Positions 16,906-27,406 of a stretch of 64,000 nucleotides of DNA are shown here, piece after piece. The DNA comes from an uncultured Bacillota bacterium (GTDB lineage: Bacteria; Bacillota; Clostridia; Christensenellales; Borkfalkiaceae): positions 24,955-88,954 of the forward strand of contig CASFTB010000005.1 in NCBI GenBank assembly GCA_949297575.1. The letters are read 5' to 3'. The notes under the pieces were generated by a model, which was not told the DNA's origin, ran no database searches, and saw nothing but the letters and a program-made list of their open reading frames with translations. A program made the position numbers and the translations under genes. Each line of letters starts with the position of its first letter. The stretch's first letter is position 1.

Positions 16906-16965
16906 TTGACATTGCGCGACATTAAATATATAATAGCGTTAGCACTTGAAGGTTGAGAGTGCTAA
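16906..16965 (+). promoter_or_regulatory. Promoter and CIRCE operator of the hrcA heat-shock operon
   Basis: TTGACA (16906-16911), 17 bp, TATAAT (16929-16934). Overlapping the expected start of transcription is the inverted repeat TTAGCACTT - 9 bp - GAGTGCTAA (16939-16965), the HrcA-binding CIRCE element. It has one change in the left arm (TTAGCACTT instead of TTAGCACTC). The operon should therefore be autoregulated by HrcA. An A/T-rich tract lies just upstream (16871-16893). Confidence 0.95.
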
Positions 16966-17009
16966 CATTGTAAAAGCCAAGTGCCAACAGAGGAAGGGGA
17001 GTGAGCGGC

Positions 17010-18062
17010 ATGAAGATGTCCGACCGGAAAAAGAAAATTTTACAGATCGTGGTGGACGAGTACATCAACACCGCGGTGCCCGTGTCGAGCAAGAGCATCG
17101 CCGAAAAGCATCTGACGGGCGTAAGCTCCGCCACCGTGCGCAACGAGCTCGCCTCGCTGGAAGAGCTGGGGTATCTCACCCAGTTCCACACGTCGGGCGG
17201 CAGGGTCCCTTCTCCCATGGCGTACCGCTTTTACATCGAAGAGCTGATGCAGGAGGGGCACCTCTCCGAGCAGGACCTCGATTACATCGAGCGCGCCTTT
17301 GCGGGCAAGTCCGACGACGTAGAGCACCTCATCAAGAGCGTCGCCAAGGTCATCAGCGACCTCACCGACTACACGTCCGTGGGCATCGGCCCCGCGGCGG
17401 AAGAGGAGAAGATCCGCAAGCTGAACCTGCTCCCCTGCGGAGACGGGCGCGCGCTCCTCGTCATCATGACGGGCAGCCGCATCCTGCGTGACAGCTTTAT
17501 CGATATCCCCGAAAGCATGTCAGACGGCGAGCTGGAAAACGCTTCCCGCACCATCGCCAAACTGTTCGAGGGCAGGGCGCTCTCCGAGGCGAAGGACGTC
17601 GAGTCAGACGCGGCGGAGGAGTTCGGCCAGTACCGCCAGGTGCTCAGCGAGGTCATCGACGCGCTCAAGAGCTACGCCCGCCCCCGCGACGAGGACGTCG
17701 TGCTCTCCGGGGCGGATAAAATTTTCAGGCATCCCGAATACGAGGACATCGAAAACGTCAAAAACTTCCTCGCCGTCATCTCCAGCAAGGATCGCCTCGC
17801 CGAGATCATCGGCGACGAAGACGACGAGATCCAGATCAACGTCAAGATCGGTTCGGGCGAGGATAAGGATATGCCGGAAAAGTGCTCGGTCGTCACCGCC
17901 ACCTATTCTGCGGGCGGCAAGAGCCTGGGCACCTACGGCGTCATCGGGCCCATCCGCATGGATTACCCGAAGGTCATCACCGTGCTCGAAAACGTCGGCA
18001 AGGCGCTGGAGAGCCTGGTGAGCAGCAAGAGAAAAGGAAAGGACAAAGACAGAGATGAATGA
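17010..18062 (+). CDS. hrcA: Heat-inducible transcription repressor HrcA
   Basis: 350 aa. N-terminal winged helix (RKKKILQIVVDEYINTAVPV, then SSATVRNELASLEELGYLTQ and HTSGGRVPS), then a GAF-like middle and the C-terminal GPIRMDYPKVI signature. It binds the CIRCE operator seen directly upstream. ATG 17010 has AAGGGGAG at suitable spacing; GTG 17001 is too close to that site, and ATG 17016 is a possible alternative. The last 8 bp overlap grpE. Confidence 0.96.
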   Translation: MKMSDRKKKILQIVVDEYINTAVPVSSKSIAEKHLTGVSSATVRNELASLEELGYLTQFHTSGGRVPSPMAYRFYIEELMQEGHLSEQDLDYIERAFAGKSDDVEHLIKSVAKVISDLTDYTSVGIGPAAEEEKIRKLNLLPCGDGRALLVIMTGSRILRDSFIDIPESMSDGELENASRTIAKLFEGRALSEAKDVESDAAEEFGQYRQVLSEVIDALKSYARPRDEDVVLSGADKIFRHPEYEDIENVKNFLAVISSKDRLAEIIGDEDDEIQINVKIGSGEDKDMPEKCSVVTATYSAGGKSLGTYGVIGPIRMDYPKVITVLENVGKALESLVSSKRKGKDKDRDE

Positions 18063-18681
18063 TCAGGAAAAGCAGGGCGAAGAGCTGAAAGAAGCGCAGG
18101 CAGAACAGCGGCCGGAAGAGGAGCGCGAATGCTGCCGCAAAGAGGGCGAGCGCTGCGAACACGAAGGTGAAGGGCACGGCCGCTGCGAACACAAGGGCGA
18201 AGGGCACGAGCACGAAAAGCACTGCCGCCGCGAACAGATGAAGGAAGAGCTGGCGAAGGCGCAGGCCGACGCCGCCGACTTCAAGGACAAGTGGATGCGC
18301 GCCGCCGCCGAATTCGACAATTTCCGCAAGCGCAACGAGGCGACCCGCCGCAACGCCTATCTCGACGGCAAGGCAGAGATCCTCGTAAAGGTGCTGCCCG
18401 TGGGAGACAACCTCGAGCTCGCGCTGCGCTCCTGCGCAGACGAGCAGACCAAAAAGGGCATCGAGATGGTGCTCCGCTCCTTCAAAAAACTCTTGGAGGA
18501 GGAGGGCGTCGAAGAGATCGACCCCAAAGACGAAGAGTTCGACCCCGCCTTCTGCGAGGCAGTGATGAGCGAGCCCGCCGCCGAAGGCGTCGAGCCCGGC
18601 TACGTCATCGAAGTGTTCCGCAAGGGATACAAGCGGGGGGAGAAGGTCATCCGCTATGCGCAGGTGAAGGTAACAACGTAA
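18055..18681 (+). CDS. grpE: GrpE nucleotide exchange factor with a Cys/His-rich N-terminal repeat
   Basis: 208 aa. The C-terminal half is standard GrpE: FKDKWMRAAAEFDNFRKRN, RSFKKLLEEEGVEEI and PGYVIEVFRKGYKRG. The N-terminal ~60 residues are unusual: a 10-residue unit (RCEHEGEGHG, RCEHKGEGHE) is repeated in tandem inside a stretch carrying five Cys (26, 27, 34, 44, 57) and six His (36, 41, 46, 51, 53, 56). The matching 30-bp DNA repeat is at 18151-18210. This looks able to bind metal. Overlaps hrcA. Confidence 0.95.
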   Translation: MNDQEKQGEELKEAQAEQRPEEERECCRKEGERCEHEGEGHGRCEHKGEGHEHEKHCRREQMKEELAKAQADAADFKDKWMRAAAEFDNFRKRNEATRRNAYLDGKAEILVKVLPVGDNLELALRSCADEQTKKGIEMVLRSFKKLLEEEGVEEIDPKDEEFDPAFCEAVMSEPAAEGVEPGYVIEVFRKGYKRGEKVIRYAQVKVTT

Positions 18682-18686
18682 GGGGC

Positions 18687-18933
18687 TCGCAGATTTTGTT
18701 TTGAGCTGACAAAACAAAATCTTGCGATTTTGAGGACAACTTTCACCGCCCTCGCTTTGCTCGGGACGGCGGAGGTTTTCCTCGCCGCGCGATATTTAAG
18801 GGCACACATATCATAAAATCGCGCGGCTTCACCTTTCCTGCAAGAGCGCTCGCGCGCAAATGTGGGTGCGCTACCGCAGAAGCGTGGTTCTGCTTGCGCG
18901 AGTGTTTTATAAAAAGCGACAGCCGCAGCCGGC
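18687..18933 (+). repeat. Dispersed structured intergenic repeat, copy B
   Basis: Near full-length. Hairpin 1 (18687-18727) has an ~17-bp stem and AGCTGA loop (18704-18709). Hairpin 2 (18732-18783) opens with GAGGACAAC and closes with GTTTTCCTC. Hairpin 3 (18784-18827) has a GCCGCGCGAT stem and loop TTAAGGGCACACA (18796-18808). Hairpin 5 (18876-18893) is GCAGAA-GCGTGG-TTCTGC. Closely matches the reverse complement of copy C. The rest of the grpE-dnaK gap (18934-19164) shows no gene, only AT/GC mixed spacer and the dnaK ribosome site. Confidence 0.85.
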
Positions 18934-19158
18934 TTGTTCACTGTCACCTGCGCGTCGGCGTCGAGGGGGATGGGGCAGCGCTCCCATTTACAGCCTCAAA
19001 ACCCGTCGCGGAGCGCGGCAGGGGAAAGGCGCAAAGTTCTTTCGCGCCTTTATCCGCCCAAACATCCGCAATTCTAAATTCGCAAAGCGACCGGCGGAAG
19101 CCGTTTGCAGATAAAAATTCAAAATTCGGTAATATCTTTTACCTGAAAAAAGGAGTGA

Positions 19159-20967
<1,809 letters not shown>

Positions 20968-21026
20968 AAAACTTTGCGCGGCTTTCGGGCAGGAAAATGC
21001 CGGAAAGCCGCCCGATCCGAGAGATG

Positions 21027-21060
21027 ACCCGACATCCGTAAAAGACCCGTGTCGGGTTTT
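21027..21060 (+). terminator. Intrinsic terminator between dnaK and dnaJ
   Basis: ACCCGACA (21027-21034) pairs with TGTCGGGT (21050-21057), followed by TTTT and CTCTCTG. Likely partial, lowering dnaJ relative to dnaK. Confidence 0.65.
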
Positions 21061-21113
21061 CTCTCTGCGGTGCCCGCCGGAGCGATCCGCCGGCACACGT
21101 TTGGTAGAATTGT

Positions 21114-22271
21114 ATGGCAGATAAAAATTATTACGAAATTTTGGGCGTAGACCGCAAGGCGGGCGAGGCAGACATCAAGTCCGCCTACCGCAAGCTCGCC
21201 AAGATGTACCACCCCGACTTGCACCCGAACGACGCGAACGCCGCGGCAAAGTTCAAGGAGATCAACGAGGCGTACGAAACGCTCTCCGACGAGAAGAAGC
21301 GCAAGCAATACGATTTCGAGCTCGATCACCCCGGCATGCGCGGCGGTGCAGGCGGTTTTTCCGGCTTCGGCGGGGGCGGCGGAGGCTTTTCCGGCTTCAG
21401 CGGCTTCGGAGATATCTTCAGCGAGTTCTTCTCCGGTTTCGGCGGGGGCGGTGCGTCTGCTTCGGCCGCCGATACGCAGGGGGAGGACATCACCCGCGAG
21501 GTCGTGCTCTCCTTCCTCGACGCGGCGAAGGGCTGCACCAAGGAGATCCGCTATACGCGCAACGAACCCTGTCCCTCCTGTAAGGGGACGGGCGCAAAGA
21601 ACGGCACCGCTTATAAGACGTGCGACAAGTGCAACGGCACGGGCCATGTGCGCTACACGCAGGACACCCTCTTCGGCAGGACCATCCGCATGGCGGTCTG
21701 CCCCGAGTGCGGCGGCACCGGCAAAAAGATCACCGACGCCTGTCCCGACTGCAAGGGCAAGGGCTACGTCCGCAAAGAGACGGTCGTCACCCTCAACATC
21801 CCCGCGGGCGCCGATACCAACAGTTACATCCGTAAAAAGGGCTTCGGGCAGGCGTCCGCAAAGGGCGGCGTGCCGGGAGACCTCATCGTCATCTTCCGTG
21901 TCGAGCCGCACAAGATCTTCAAGCGCAAGGAGAGGGATCTCTATGTCGAGCTCCCCGTCTCCTTCGTCACGGCGGCGCTGGGCGGCAGGGTGCGCGTCCC
22001 GGGGCTGGACGAACCCTTTGAGTATCTCATCCCCGAGGGGACGCAGAGCGGCACCGTCTTCTGCGTGCGCGGCAAGGGAATCCGCACGCGCACGGGCACG
22101 GGCAACATGTACATCACCGTCACCGTAGAAGTCCCCGCGCGGCTGACGAAGGAACAAAAGCAGCAGCTCGAGGCCTTCGACGCAGGCACGGACATGCGGC
22201 AGACGGGCAAGATGCGCGCCTTCCGCGACAACATGCAGGCGATGTACGGCATCGACCCCTACAAAAAATGA
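21114..22271 (+). CDS. dnaJ: Chaperone DnaJ (Hsp40, class A)
   Basis: 385 aa co-chaperone stimulating DnaK ATPase. J domain with the HPD triad (KMYHPDLHPND), Gly/Phe-rich linker (residues ~75-120), four zinc-finger repeats CPSCKGTG, CDKCNGTG, CPECGGTG, CPDCKGKG, then the C-terminal substrate domains. Full class A architecture. Ribosome site is weak (TTGGTAG). Last gene of the hrcA cluster. Confidence 0.97.
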   Translation: MADKNYYEILGVDRKAGEADIKSAYRKLAKMYHPDLHPNDANAAAKFKEINEAYETLSDEKKRKQYDFELDHPGMRGGAGGFSGFGGGGGGFSGFSGFGDIFSEFFSGFGGGGASASAADTQGEDITREVVLSFLDAAKGCTKEIRYTRNEPCPSCKGTGAKNGTAYKTCDKCNGTGHVRYTQDTLFGRTIRMAVCPECGGTGKKITDACPDCKGKGYVRKETVVTLNIPAGADTNSYIRKKGFGQASAKGGVPGDLIVIFRVEPHKIFKRKERDLYVELPVSFVTAALGGRVRVPGLDEPFEYLIPEGTQSGTVFCVRGKGIRTRTGTGNMYITVTVEVPARLTKEQKQQLEAFDAGTDMRQTGKMRAFRDNMQAMYGIDPYKK

Positions 22272-22288
22272 CAGGAACATGCGGAACG

Positions 22289-22320
22289 CCCCGCGGCATG
22301 CAGCCGCGGGGTATCTTTTT
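22289..22320 (+). terminator. Intrinsic terminator after dnaJ
   Basis: Perfect 9-bp stem CCCCGCGGC/GCCGCGGGG (22289-22297, 22303-22311), loop ATGCA, then TATC and five Ts. Confidence 0.85.
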
Positions 22321-22385
22321 GCCCCTTTTAAGGCCGCAGCGCGCCCTGCAAACCGAATGATACCGAAATGTAAAAGGGTTGATAC

Positions 22386-22414
22386 TTGCACAGCGGGGGT
22401 GCCTGTGTTATACT
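22386..22414 (+). promoter_or_regulatory. Sigma-A type promoter of the lipoprotein-ABC pair
   Basis: TTGCAC (22386-22391), 17 bp, TATACT (22409-22414), about 35 bp before the ribosome site of the next gene. Confidence 0.6.
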
Positions 22415-22451
22415 CTGTATGTCGGATATCTTATGGAAGGAGGGAAAAGAC

Positions 22452-22991
22452 ATGAAAAGACAGGGCAGATCGAAAAGGACTGCCTTCTTTGCACTGGCCG
22501 CCGTGTGCCTGTGCGCGGCGCTGCTCTTTTTCTGCGCCTGTTCGCGGGGAGGCACCGTGGCGCCTTTGGTGTCGCTCGCGGAGGACGGCATCATCGGCGA
22601 CGAGGACGTCAGAAACATCGCTGCACTGCGCAGCGGTCGTTTGCAGATCGTTACGGGATATGATGAAGGCGGCGAGCCGATTTTGGAGGGCGTCGCAGAT
22701 TACAGCGCCGCTCCCTCCGACCAACTTTCGGAAGAGCAACAGGCAGGGCTGCTGCGCGACTTCGCGCGATTTATCGAAGAACGGTTCGAGGCGGCGCGTG
22801 TCGACTGTGAAGTGACGGAAAGCAGGGTCATCGTTTATTATGGAACATACGGCGGCTATGCCGTCGCCGAGGTAGAATTTGCCGCCGCAGGCTTGTCCCT
22901 GTCGGAGGAGATGACCGACCTCGTCATTTCCGATTATTACTTCGGGAAGATCGCGGGCGATCGCCTGCTCGTCGCATGGGCGGCTGCCTGA
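22452..22991 (+). CDS. Putative lipoprotein encoded with an ABC transporter
   Basis: 179 aa. AAGGAGGG lies 8 bp before ATG 22452. The N-terminus MKRQGRSKRTAFFALA then a hydrophobic core and LLFFCACS give a lipoprotein-like signal, though the lipobox (FCAC) is atypical. The mature part has no motif I recognise; it carries YYGTYGGYAVAEVEF and an acidic character. Located 24 bp before the MacB/FtsX-type transporter, so it may act as an extracellular accessory or substrate-binding partner. Confidence 0.7.
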   Translation: MKRQGRSKRTAFFALAAVCLCAALLFFCACSRGGTVAPLVSLAEDGIIGDEDVRNIAALRSGRLQIVTGYDEGGEPILEGVADYSAAPSDQLSEEQQAGLLRDFARFIEERFEAARVDCEVTESRVIVYYGTYGGYAVAEVEFAAAGLSLSEEMTDLVISDYYFGKIAGDRLLVAWAAA

Positions 22992-23015
22992 GCCGTTAAA
23001 GGGAGGGAGACGTTG

Positions 23016-25181
23016 ATGATCCAAGTCGAACATTTGTCAAAAATATACAATAGCGGCAGCAACGCAGTAAAGGCGTTGAACGATGTCAGTTTTACTCTCC
23101 CCTCATCCGGGCTCGTCTTTATTCTGGGCAAGAGCGGCTGCGGCAAAACGACGCTTTTAAATCTTCTCGGCGGGATGGACAGCCCGACGGAAGGAGACAT
23201 CCGCGTCAACGGCCGCTCGATCGTAACAAAAAAGGAAACAGACCTCGACGCCTATCGAAGAAGCAGCGTGGGGTTTGTTTTTCAGGAGTTTGATCTTTTG
23301 GAAAACTACACGGTCGGCTCGAATGTTTCGCTCGCTTTACAGCTGCAAAACAGAAAGGCGACGCGCCAAGAAGTCGATGACGTGCTGCGCCGCGTGGAGC
23401 TCGTCGGCGGCGACGGCAAAACATTGTATGACAGAAAGATCGCACAGCTTTCCGGCGGGCAGAAGCAGCGGGTAGCGATCGCGCGCGCCCTTATCAAAGA
23501 GCCGGAGATCATTCTCGCCGACGAACCGACGGGCGCGCTGGACAGCGAAACGAGCGCTTCTTTATTTACGTTGCTCAAAGGGCTTTCACAAAACAAACTG
23601 ATCGTCGTCGTATCGCATGACAGGGAAAATGCCGAACGGTACGGAGACAGAATCATCGAACTGAAAGACGGAGAGATCGTTTCCGACAAAGAGACGTGCG
23701 AAGAAAGAACTGTAACCGTACATCCGGTCAGGATCGAACGGAAAGGGCGTTTGCCGTTTGCCCGCGTTTTGACGATGGGGCTTGCAGGCTTTCGCAAAAA
23801 AACGCTTCGCTTGGTGCTTTCCGTCATCCTGGCAGTCTTTTCGCTGACGATCTTCGTCTTTTCGCTCTCCGCCCTGAATGCAGACGTCATCCTGTCCGAA
23901 CTGAAAACATCGTACGACAACGGCGCGCAAACGGTAACGCTTACCGCCTATGTACAATATACGGAAACCGTCGAATATTCAAACGGAAGGTCTTTCAAGC
24001 GTGAAGACGAGCACGATTATATATTCAGTGAGGAACAGCTTGCTGCATTGCAGGAACAGACGACTATTTATCCGATTCTGGAAATGGAAAAGGGATCGAC
24101 TGCCGGCGAATATTTGGATAAAGATGACTTGACAAACAATCAGAGGCTAAATCCTTATCTGTATTTTTCGGCAAGTTTTATTCCGAGATATGTCGTCGTC
24201 GATGAAAATACAGCGGCAGAAGATTTGGGCTTTTCCGCTGTTACAGAGGACAGCCGCCTGCCGCAGACATCCGAAGAGATCGCCGTTACAGACTATCATG
24301 CCGATCTGTTCATGCGTTTCGGCTATCGAAACGGAAAAAACGGCGCTGTGCAGCAGATCGGTTCCGCCGAAGATCTGATCGGCAAAACGATTTACGGCCG
24401 AACGATCGTCGGCGTTTATTCTACCGAAGAAAGCCTCGCATGGTTAAAGCAGTACGACAAGGATTTCGACGGCGTTTATTTGGGCAACTATTCAGATGAT
24501 GCTTATGTGGACGTGGACCGATATTTCTTCGACTGGTCGCGCGGCGATCATATGATCAAAACGGCACTGATCGGCAGTGAAGGTCTGGAAATGCCGGAAA
24601 TCTCAAAAGTTTTATACCGTCTGACAGGCAACGCAGGGAATGATAAAAAACTGATCGAAAGTATTTTCTATCACGACAATACCGTTGAGAAGACGGAAAC
24701 AATGACGTATTATTACAGCAGAGACAACAGTGTTCTGGTAAGTTCGGCTTATTCCGGGTTTACTGCGGCCGCGTGGATGTTTACCGATGAAATGTTTCTG
24801 ACGCCGGCGTTGATCATCGGGATCGTCGTCGCAATATTCAGCGCCTTACTCTTGATGAATTTCCTGCTCGTCACGACCGAAGCAAGAAAACGAGAGATCG
24901 GTATTCTGCGGGCATTGGGCGCAAGCAAGATGGATACGATCAATATTTGTCTTGCAGAGAGCGCGATCATCGGCGTAACAGACTTCGTCTTATCTTTGAT
25001 CGCAGGGTCGATCGCCTGTCTGATCATCAACCGGATATTCCGGTTCTATCTGTTCGGCATCGGCATTCTGCCCGCGATCTGCCTTTTCCTGCTCTGCTTC
25101 GGAACGGTCGCCCTCGCAACGGTCTTGCCCGCGATGAAAACGGCGCGGAAAAAGCCGGTCGATATCTTACGGGAGGCATGA
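23016..25181 (+). CDS. ABC transporter, ATPase fused to FtsX-type permease (MacB-like)
   Basis: 721 aa. ATPase residues 1-~225: Walker [11 protein letters not shown], signature [15 protein letters not shown], Walker [12 protein letters not shown], switch VVSHD. A first membrane helix at ~260-285, a large extracellular region (~290-590), then three helices with [20 protein letters not shown], the FtsX/MacB motif. ATG 23016 follows GGGAGGGAG; a TTG 3 bp earlier is possible. The permease half (about 23.8-24.9 kb) is visibly poorer in GC than its neighbours, suggesting acquisition. It is a paralogue of the broken gene at 45913-48187. Likely exports or senses a peptide or antibiotic; substrate unknown. 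Confidence 0.88.
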   Translation: MIQVEHLSKIYNSGSNAVKALNDVSFTLPSSGLVFILGKSGCGKTTLLNLLGGMDSPTEGDIRVNGRSIVTKKETDLDAYRRSSVGFVFQEFDLLENYTVGSNVSLALQLQNRKATRQEVDDVLRRVELVGGDGKTLYDRKIAQLSGGQKQRVAIARALIKEPEIILADEPTGALDSETSASLFTLLKGLSQNKLIVVVSHDRENAERYGDRIIELKDGEIVSDKETCEERTVTVHPVRIERKGRLPFARVLTMGLAGFRKKTLRLVLSVILAVFSLTIFVFSLSALNADVILSELKTSYDNGAQTVTLTAYVQYTETVEYSNGRSFKREDEHDYIFSEEQLAALQEQTTIYPILEMEKGSTAGEYLDKDDLTNNQRLNPYLYFSASFIPRYVVVDENTAAEDLGFSAVTEDSRLPQTSEEIAVTDYHADLFMRFGYRNGKNGAVQQIGSAEDLIGKTIYGRTIVGVYSTEESLAWLKQYDKDFDGVYLGNYSDDAYVDVDRYFFDWSRGDHMIKTALIGSEGLEMPEISKVLYRLTGNAGNDKKLIESIFYHDNTVEKTETMTYYYSRDNSVLVSSAYSGFTAAAWMFTDEMFLTPALIIGIVVAIFSALLLMNFLLVTTEARKREIGILRALGASKMDTINICLAESAIIGVTDFVLSLIAGSIACLIINRIFRFYLFGIGILPAICLFLLCFGTVALATVLPAMKTARKKPVDILREA

Positions 25182-25190
25182 CACAGAGTC

Positions 25191-25221
25191 CGCCCCTCCG
25201 CGCAGTCCGCGCGGAGGGGCG
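25191..25221 (+). terminator. Hairpin terminator after the ABC transporter
   Basis: Perfect 13-bp stem CGCCCCTCCGCGC/GCGCGGAGGGGCG, loop AGTCC; weak T-tract (TTTGC). Confidence 0.65.
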
Positions 25222-25257
25222 TTTGCATGCGCCCCGCGATCGGCGGGCGCAAAAAGA

Positions 25258-25286
25258 TTGACGAAACGCACAAAAACGGGTACAAT
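25258..25286 (+). promoter_or_regulatory. Sigma-A type promoter of prmA-rsmE
   Basis: TTGACG (25258-25263), 17 bp, TACAAT (25281-25286), 32 bp before the prmA ATG. Confidence 0.65.
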
Positions 25287-25318
25287 AGAAGCAACGACGC
25301 GAGCGGGAGTAAAAAGAG

Positions 25319-26260
25319 ATGAAATTCATAGAATTGACCGTGCACACGACGACGGAGGGCAGCGAGCTGGTCGCCGACATCCTCTGGAACTATACGAACT
25401 ACGGCGTCACCGTCTGCGACGTCAACGACATCATCGCCCTGCAAAGGGACAAGAGCACCTTCTGGGACTACATGGACGACGATCTGACCCAAAAACGGGA
25501 GGACGTGCTCGTCAAATGTTACCTCCCGCTGGACATCGCGGAGGAGAACATCCGCTCCGTCCGCGCCGACCTCGACCTCCTCGCCGAGCGCAGCGCGGGC
25601 TTTATCGCCCTCGGCACGCTGGAAACGGCCCGCCGCGAGATCGAGGGGGACGATTGGATCGACGTGTGGAAAAAGCACTTCCGCCCCCTGCACATCGGCG
25701 GCAGGGTGGTCGTCTGCCCCGAGTGGATCAAATACAGCCCCGCGGAAGGGGAGGTCGTCGTCCTGCTCGACTCCAACATGGCCTTCGGCACGGGCGAGCA
25801 CGAAACGACGTCCATGTGCCTCGAACTGCTGCAAAAATATCTGAAAGAAGGGGACACGATGATCGACGTCGGCTGCGGCAGCGGCATTCTGGGCATCGCG
25901 GGCGTAAAGCTGGGCGCGCGCTTCGCGTACATGACGGACATCGACTACGTCGCCGTCTCCAGCGCGGCGCACAACGCCGCCCTCAACGGCGTGGAGGAGA
26001 AGGTGCGCATCGACCTCTCCGACCTCTTGGAACATGCAGAAGTGCGCGGCGAGGTCATGACGGCGAACATCACGGCGGATATCCTCTGCCGCCTTTCCGA
26101 AAGCATTCCCAAAAACCTGAAGGAGGGCGGTACCCTCATCCTGAGCGGCATCATCCAGCCCAAATTGCAGCAGGTCATTTCCGCATACGAGGGGATCGGG
26201 CTGACCCTCCTCGAACAGCGCCAAAAAGGGGAGTGGTTCGCGCTGGCGTTTGAGAAATAG
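25319..26260 (+). CDS. prmA: Ribosomal protein L11 methyltransferase
   Basis: 313 aa, SAM-dependent. N-terminal substrate-recognition domain, DWIDVWKKHFRPLHIGGR, then the class I methyltransferase core: AFGTGEHETTSMCL, MIDVGCGSGILGIAGVKLGA (motif I) and VMTANITADIL (motif IV). Family length 290-315. Followed 30 bp later by rsmE, the usual pair in Firmicutes. Often found after dnaJ; here a lipoprotein and ABC transporter separate them. Confidence 0.96.
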   Translation: MKFIELTVHTTTEGSELVADILWNYTNYGVTVCDVNDIIALQRDKSTFWDYMDDDLTQKREDVLVKCYLPLDIAEENIRSVRADLDLLAERSAGFIALGTLETARREIEGDDWIDVWKKHFRPLHIGGRVVVCPEWIKYSPAEGEVVVLLDSNMAFGTGEHETTSMCLELLQKYLKEGDTMIDVGCGSGILGIAGVKLGARFAYMTDIDYVAVSSAAHNAALNGVEEKVRIDLSDLLEHAEVRGEVMTANITADILCRLSESIPKNLKEGGTLILSGIIQPKLQQVISAYEGIGLTLLEQRQKGEWFALAFEK

Positions 26261-26290
26261 TTCGCGAAAGAGGATTTGCGAGGTTTTACC

Positions 26291-27016
26291 ATGGCAACGA
26301 CGCGCAGATTTTTCACTGACCATATCGGCAGCACCGCCACCCTCACGGGCGACGAATTTTCGCACGCGAAGAACGTGCTGCGCCTCAAAGAGGGGGACGA
26401 GGTCGTCCTCATCGACGGCAGCGGCAGCGAGTACGACGCCGTCATCTGCGAGGTGGCAAAGCGGGAAATGCGCTGCAACGTGCTGCACTGCCGCCCCTCC
26501 GACAAAGAGCCAAAGACGCCCGTCAGGCTGCTGATCGGCGCGCTGAAAGGGGACAAGACGGAGCTCGTCGTGCAGAAGGCGACGGAGCTGGGCGTCGCGG
26601 AGATCGCCGTCTTTTCCTCCCGCTATTGCAGCGCGTACATGAACGAAAACAAGCTCGAGCGACTCGCCAAGGTCGCGCGAGAGGCGGCAAAGCAGTGCCT
26701 GCGCGCCTCCGTTCCGCGGGTGGAGTATTTCTCCTCCCTCGAGGAGGCGCTCGCCTCCTGCGGCGGCTGCGAAAACAAGCTGTTCGCCTGCGAGTTTGCC
26801 GAAAAGACGGACGCAGATCTGCGCGCCCTTCGCGGCTCCTGCGCCTTGGTCGTGGGCAGCGAGGGCGGCTTTTCGCCCGAAGAATTCGAGTCGGCGCGCG
26901 CCGCCGGCTTTGCGGGCGTCACCCTCGGCAGGCGCATCCTGCGCGCGGAGACCGCCGCCATCGCCTTTACGTCCGTCGCGATGTTTCTGCTCGGAGAGCT
27001 GGGAGGGGAGAGTTGA
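26291..27016 (+). CDS. rsmE: 16S rRNA m3U1498 methyltransferase RsmE
   Basis: 241 aa SPOUT-class enzyme. N-terminal PUA-like part (GDEFSHAKNVLRLKEGDEV), then GALKGDKTELVVQKATELGV and the knot signatures VVGSEGGFSPEEFE and TLGRRILRAETAAI. ATG 26291 has GCGAGG about 7 bp upstream; the frame also opens at 26276 without support. Probably cotranscribed with prmA. Confidence 0.95.
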   Translation: MATTRRFFTDHIGSTATLTGDEFSHAKNVLRLKEGDEVVLIDGSGSEYDAVICEVAKREMRCNVLHCRPSDKEPKTPVRLLIGALKGDKTELVVQKATELGVAEIAVFSSRYCSAYMNENKLERLAKVAREAAKQCLRASVPRVEYFSSLEEALASCGGCENKLFACEFAEKTDADLRALRGSCALVVGSEGGFSPEEFESARAAGFAGVTLGRRILRAETAAIAFTSVAMFLLGELGGES

Positions 27017-27164
27017 AGCGAATGTCGGCACTGATTTGCCGAATGCTTTCGGCTCAAAAAAGAGGGTGAATTTTCGCCCTTATATAAAAGGAGAAGCCCC
27101 AAAGAGGGCGAAAAGAGGGAGAAAACGCCGCAGAAAAACGCGCAGCGTCTGAACGGCGGTGTCT

Positions 27165-27393
27165 CAATTTTTAAATTTCTCGCGCAAGCAGAACCGCGCT
27201 TCTGCGGCAGCGCACCCTCATTTGCGCGCGAGCGCTCTTGCAGGAAAGGTGAAGCCGCGCGATTATTAAATATGCGTGCCCTTAATCATCGCGCGGCGAG
27301 GAAAACCTCCGCTGTCTCGCCAAAAGGGCGAGCAGCGGGGTTGTCCTCAAAATCGGATGCTTTTGTTTCATCAGCTTGAAACAAAAGCAACGA
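27165..27393 (-). repeat. Dispersed structured intergenic repeat, copy C (inverted)
   Basis: Reverse complement of the family, highly similar to copy B across more than 200 bp. In plus coordinates: hairpin 5 at 27188-27205, hairpin 3 at 27254-27297, hairpin 2 at 27298-27348, hairpin 1 at 27353-27393 with loop TCAGCT (27371-27376, AGCTGA on the minus strand). Stem 1 is GCTTTTGTTTCA instead of GATTTTGTTTTG, with matching changes in the other arm. The first part of the rsmE-mtaB gap (27017-27164) holds no gene I can support. Confidence 0.85.
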
Positions 27394-27406
27394 GTATAGG
27401 TGTTTT

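Noticed and set aside
27022..27152. Short ORFs after rsmE
   Set aside because: Too short, no good ribosome site, strongly basic composition.
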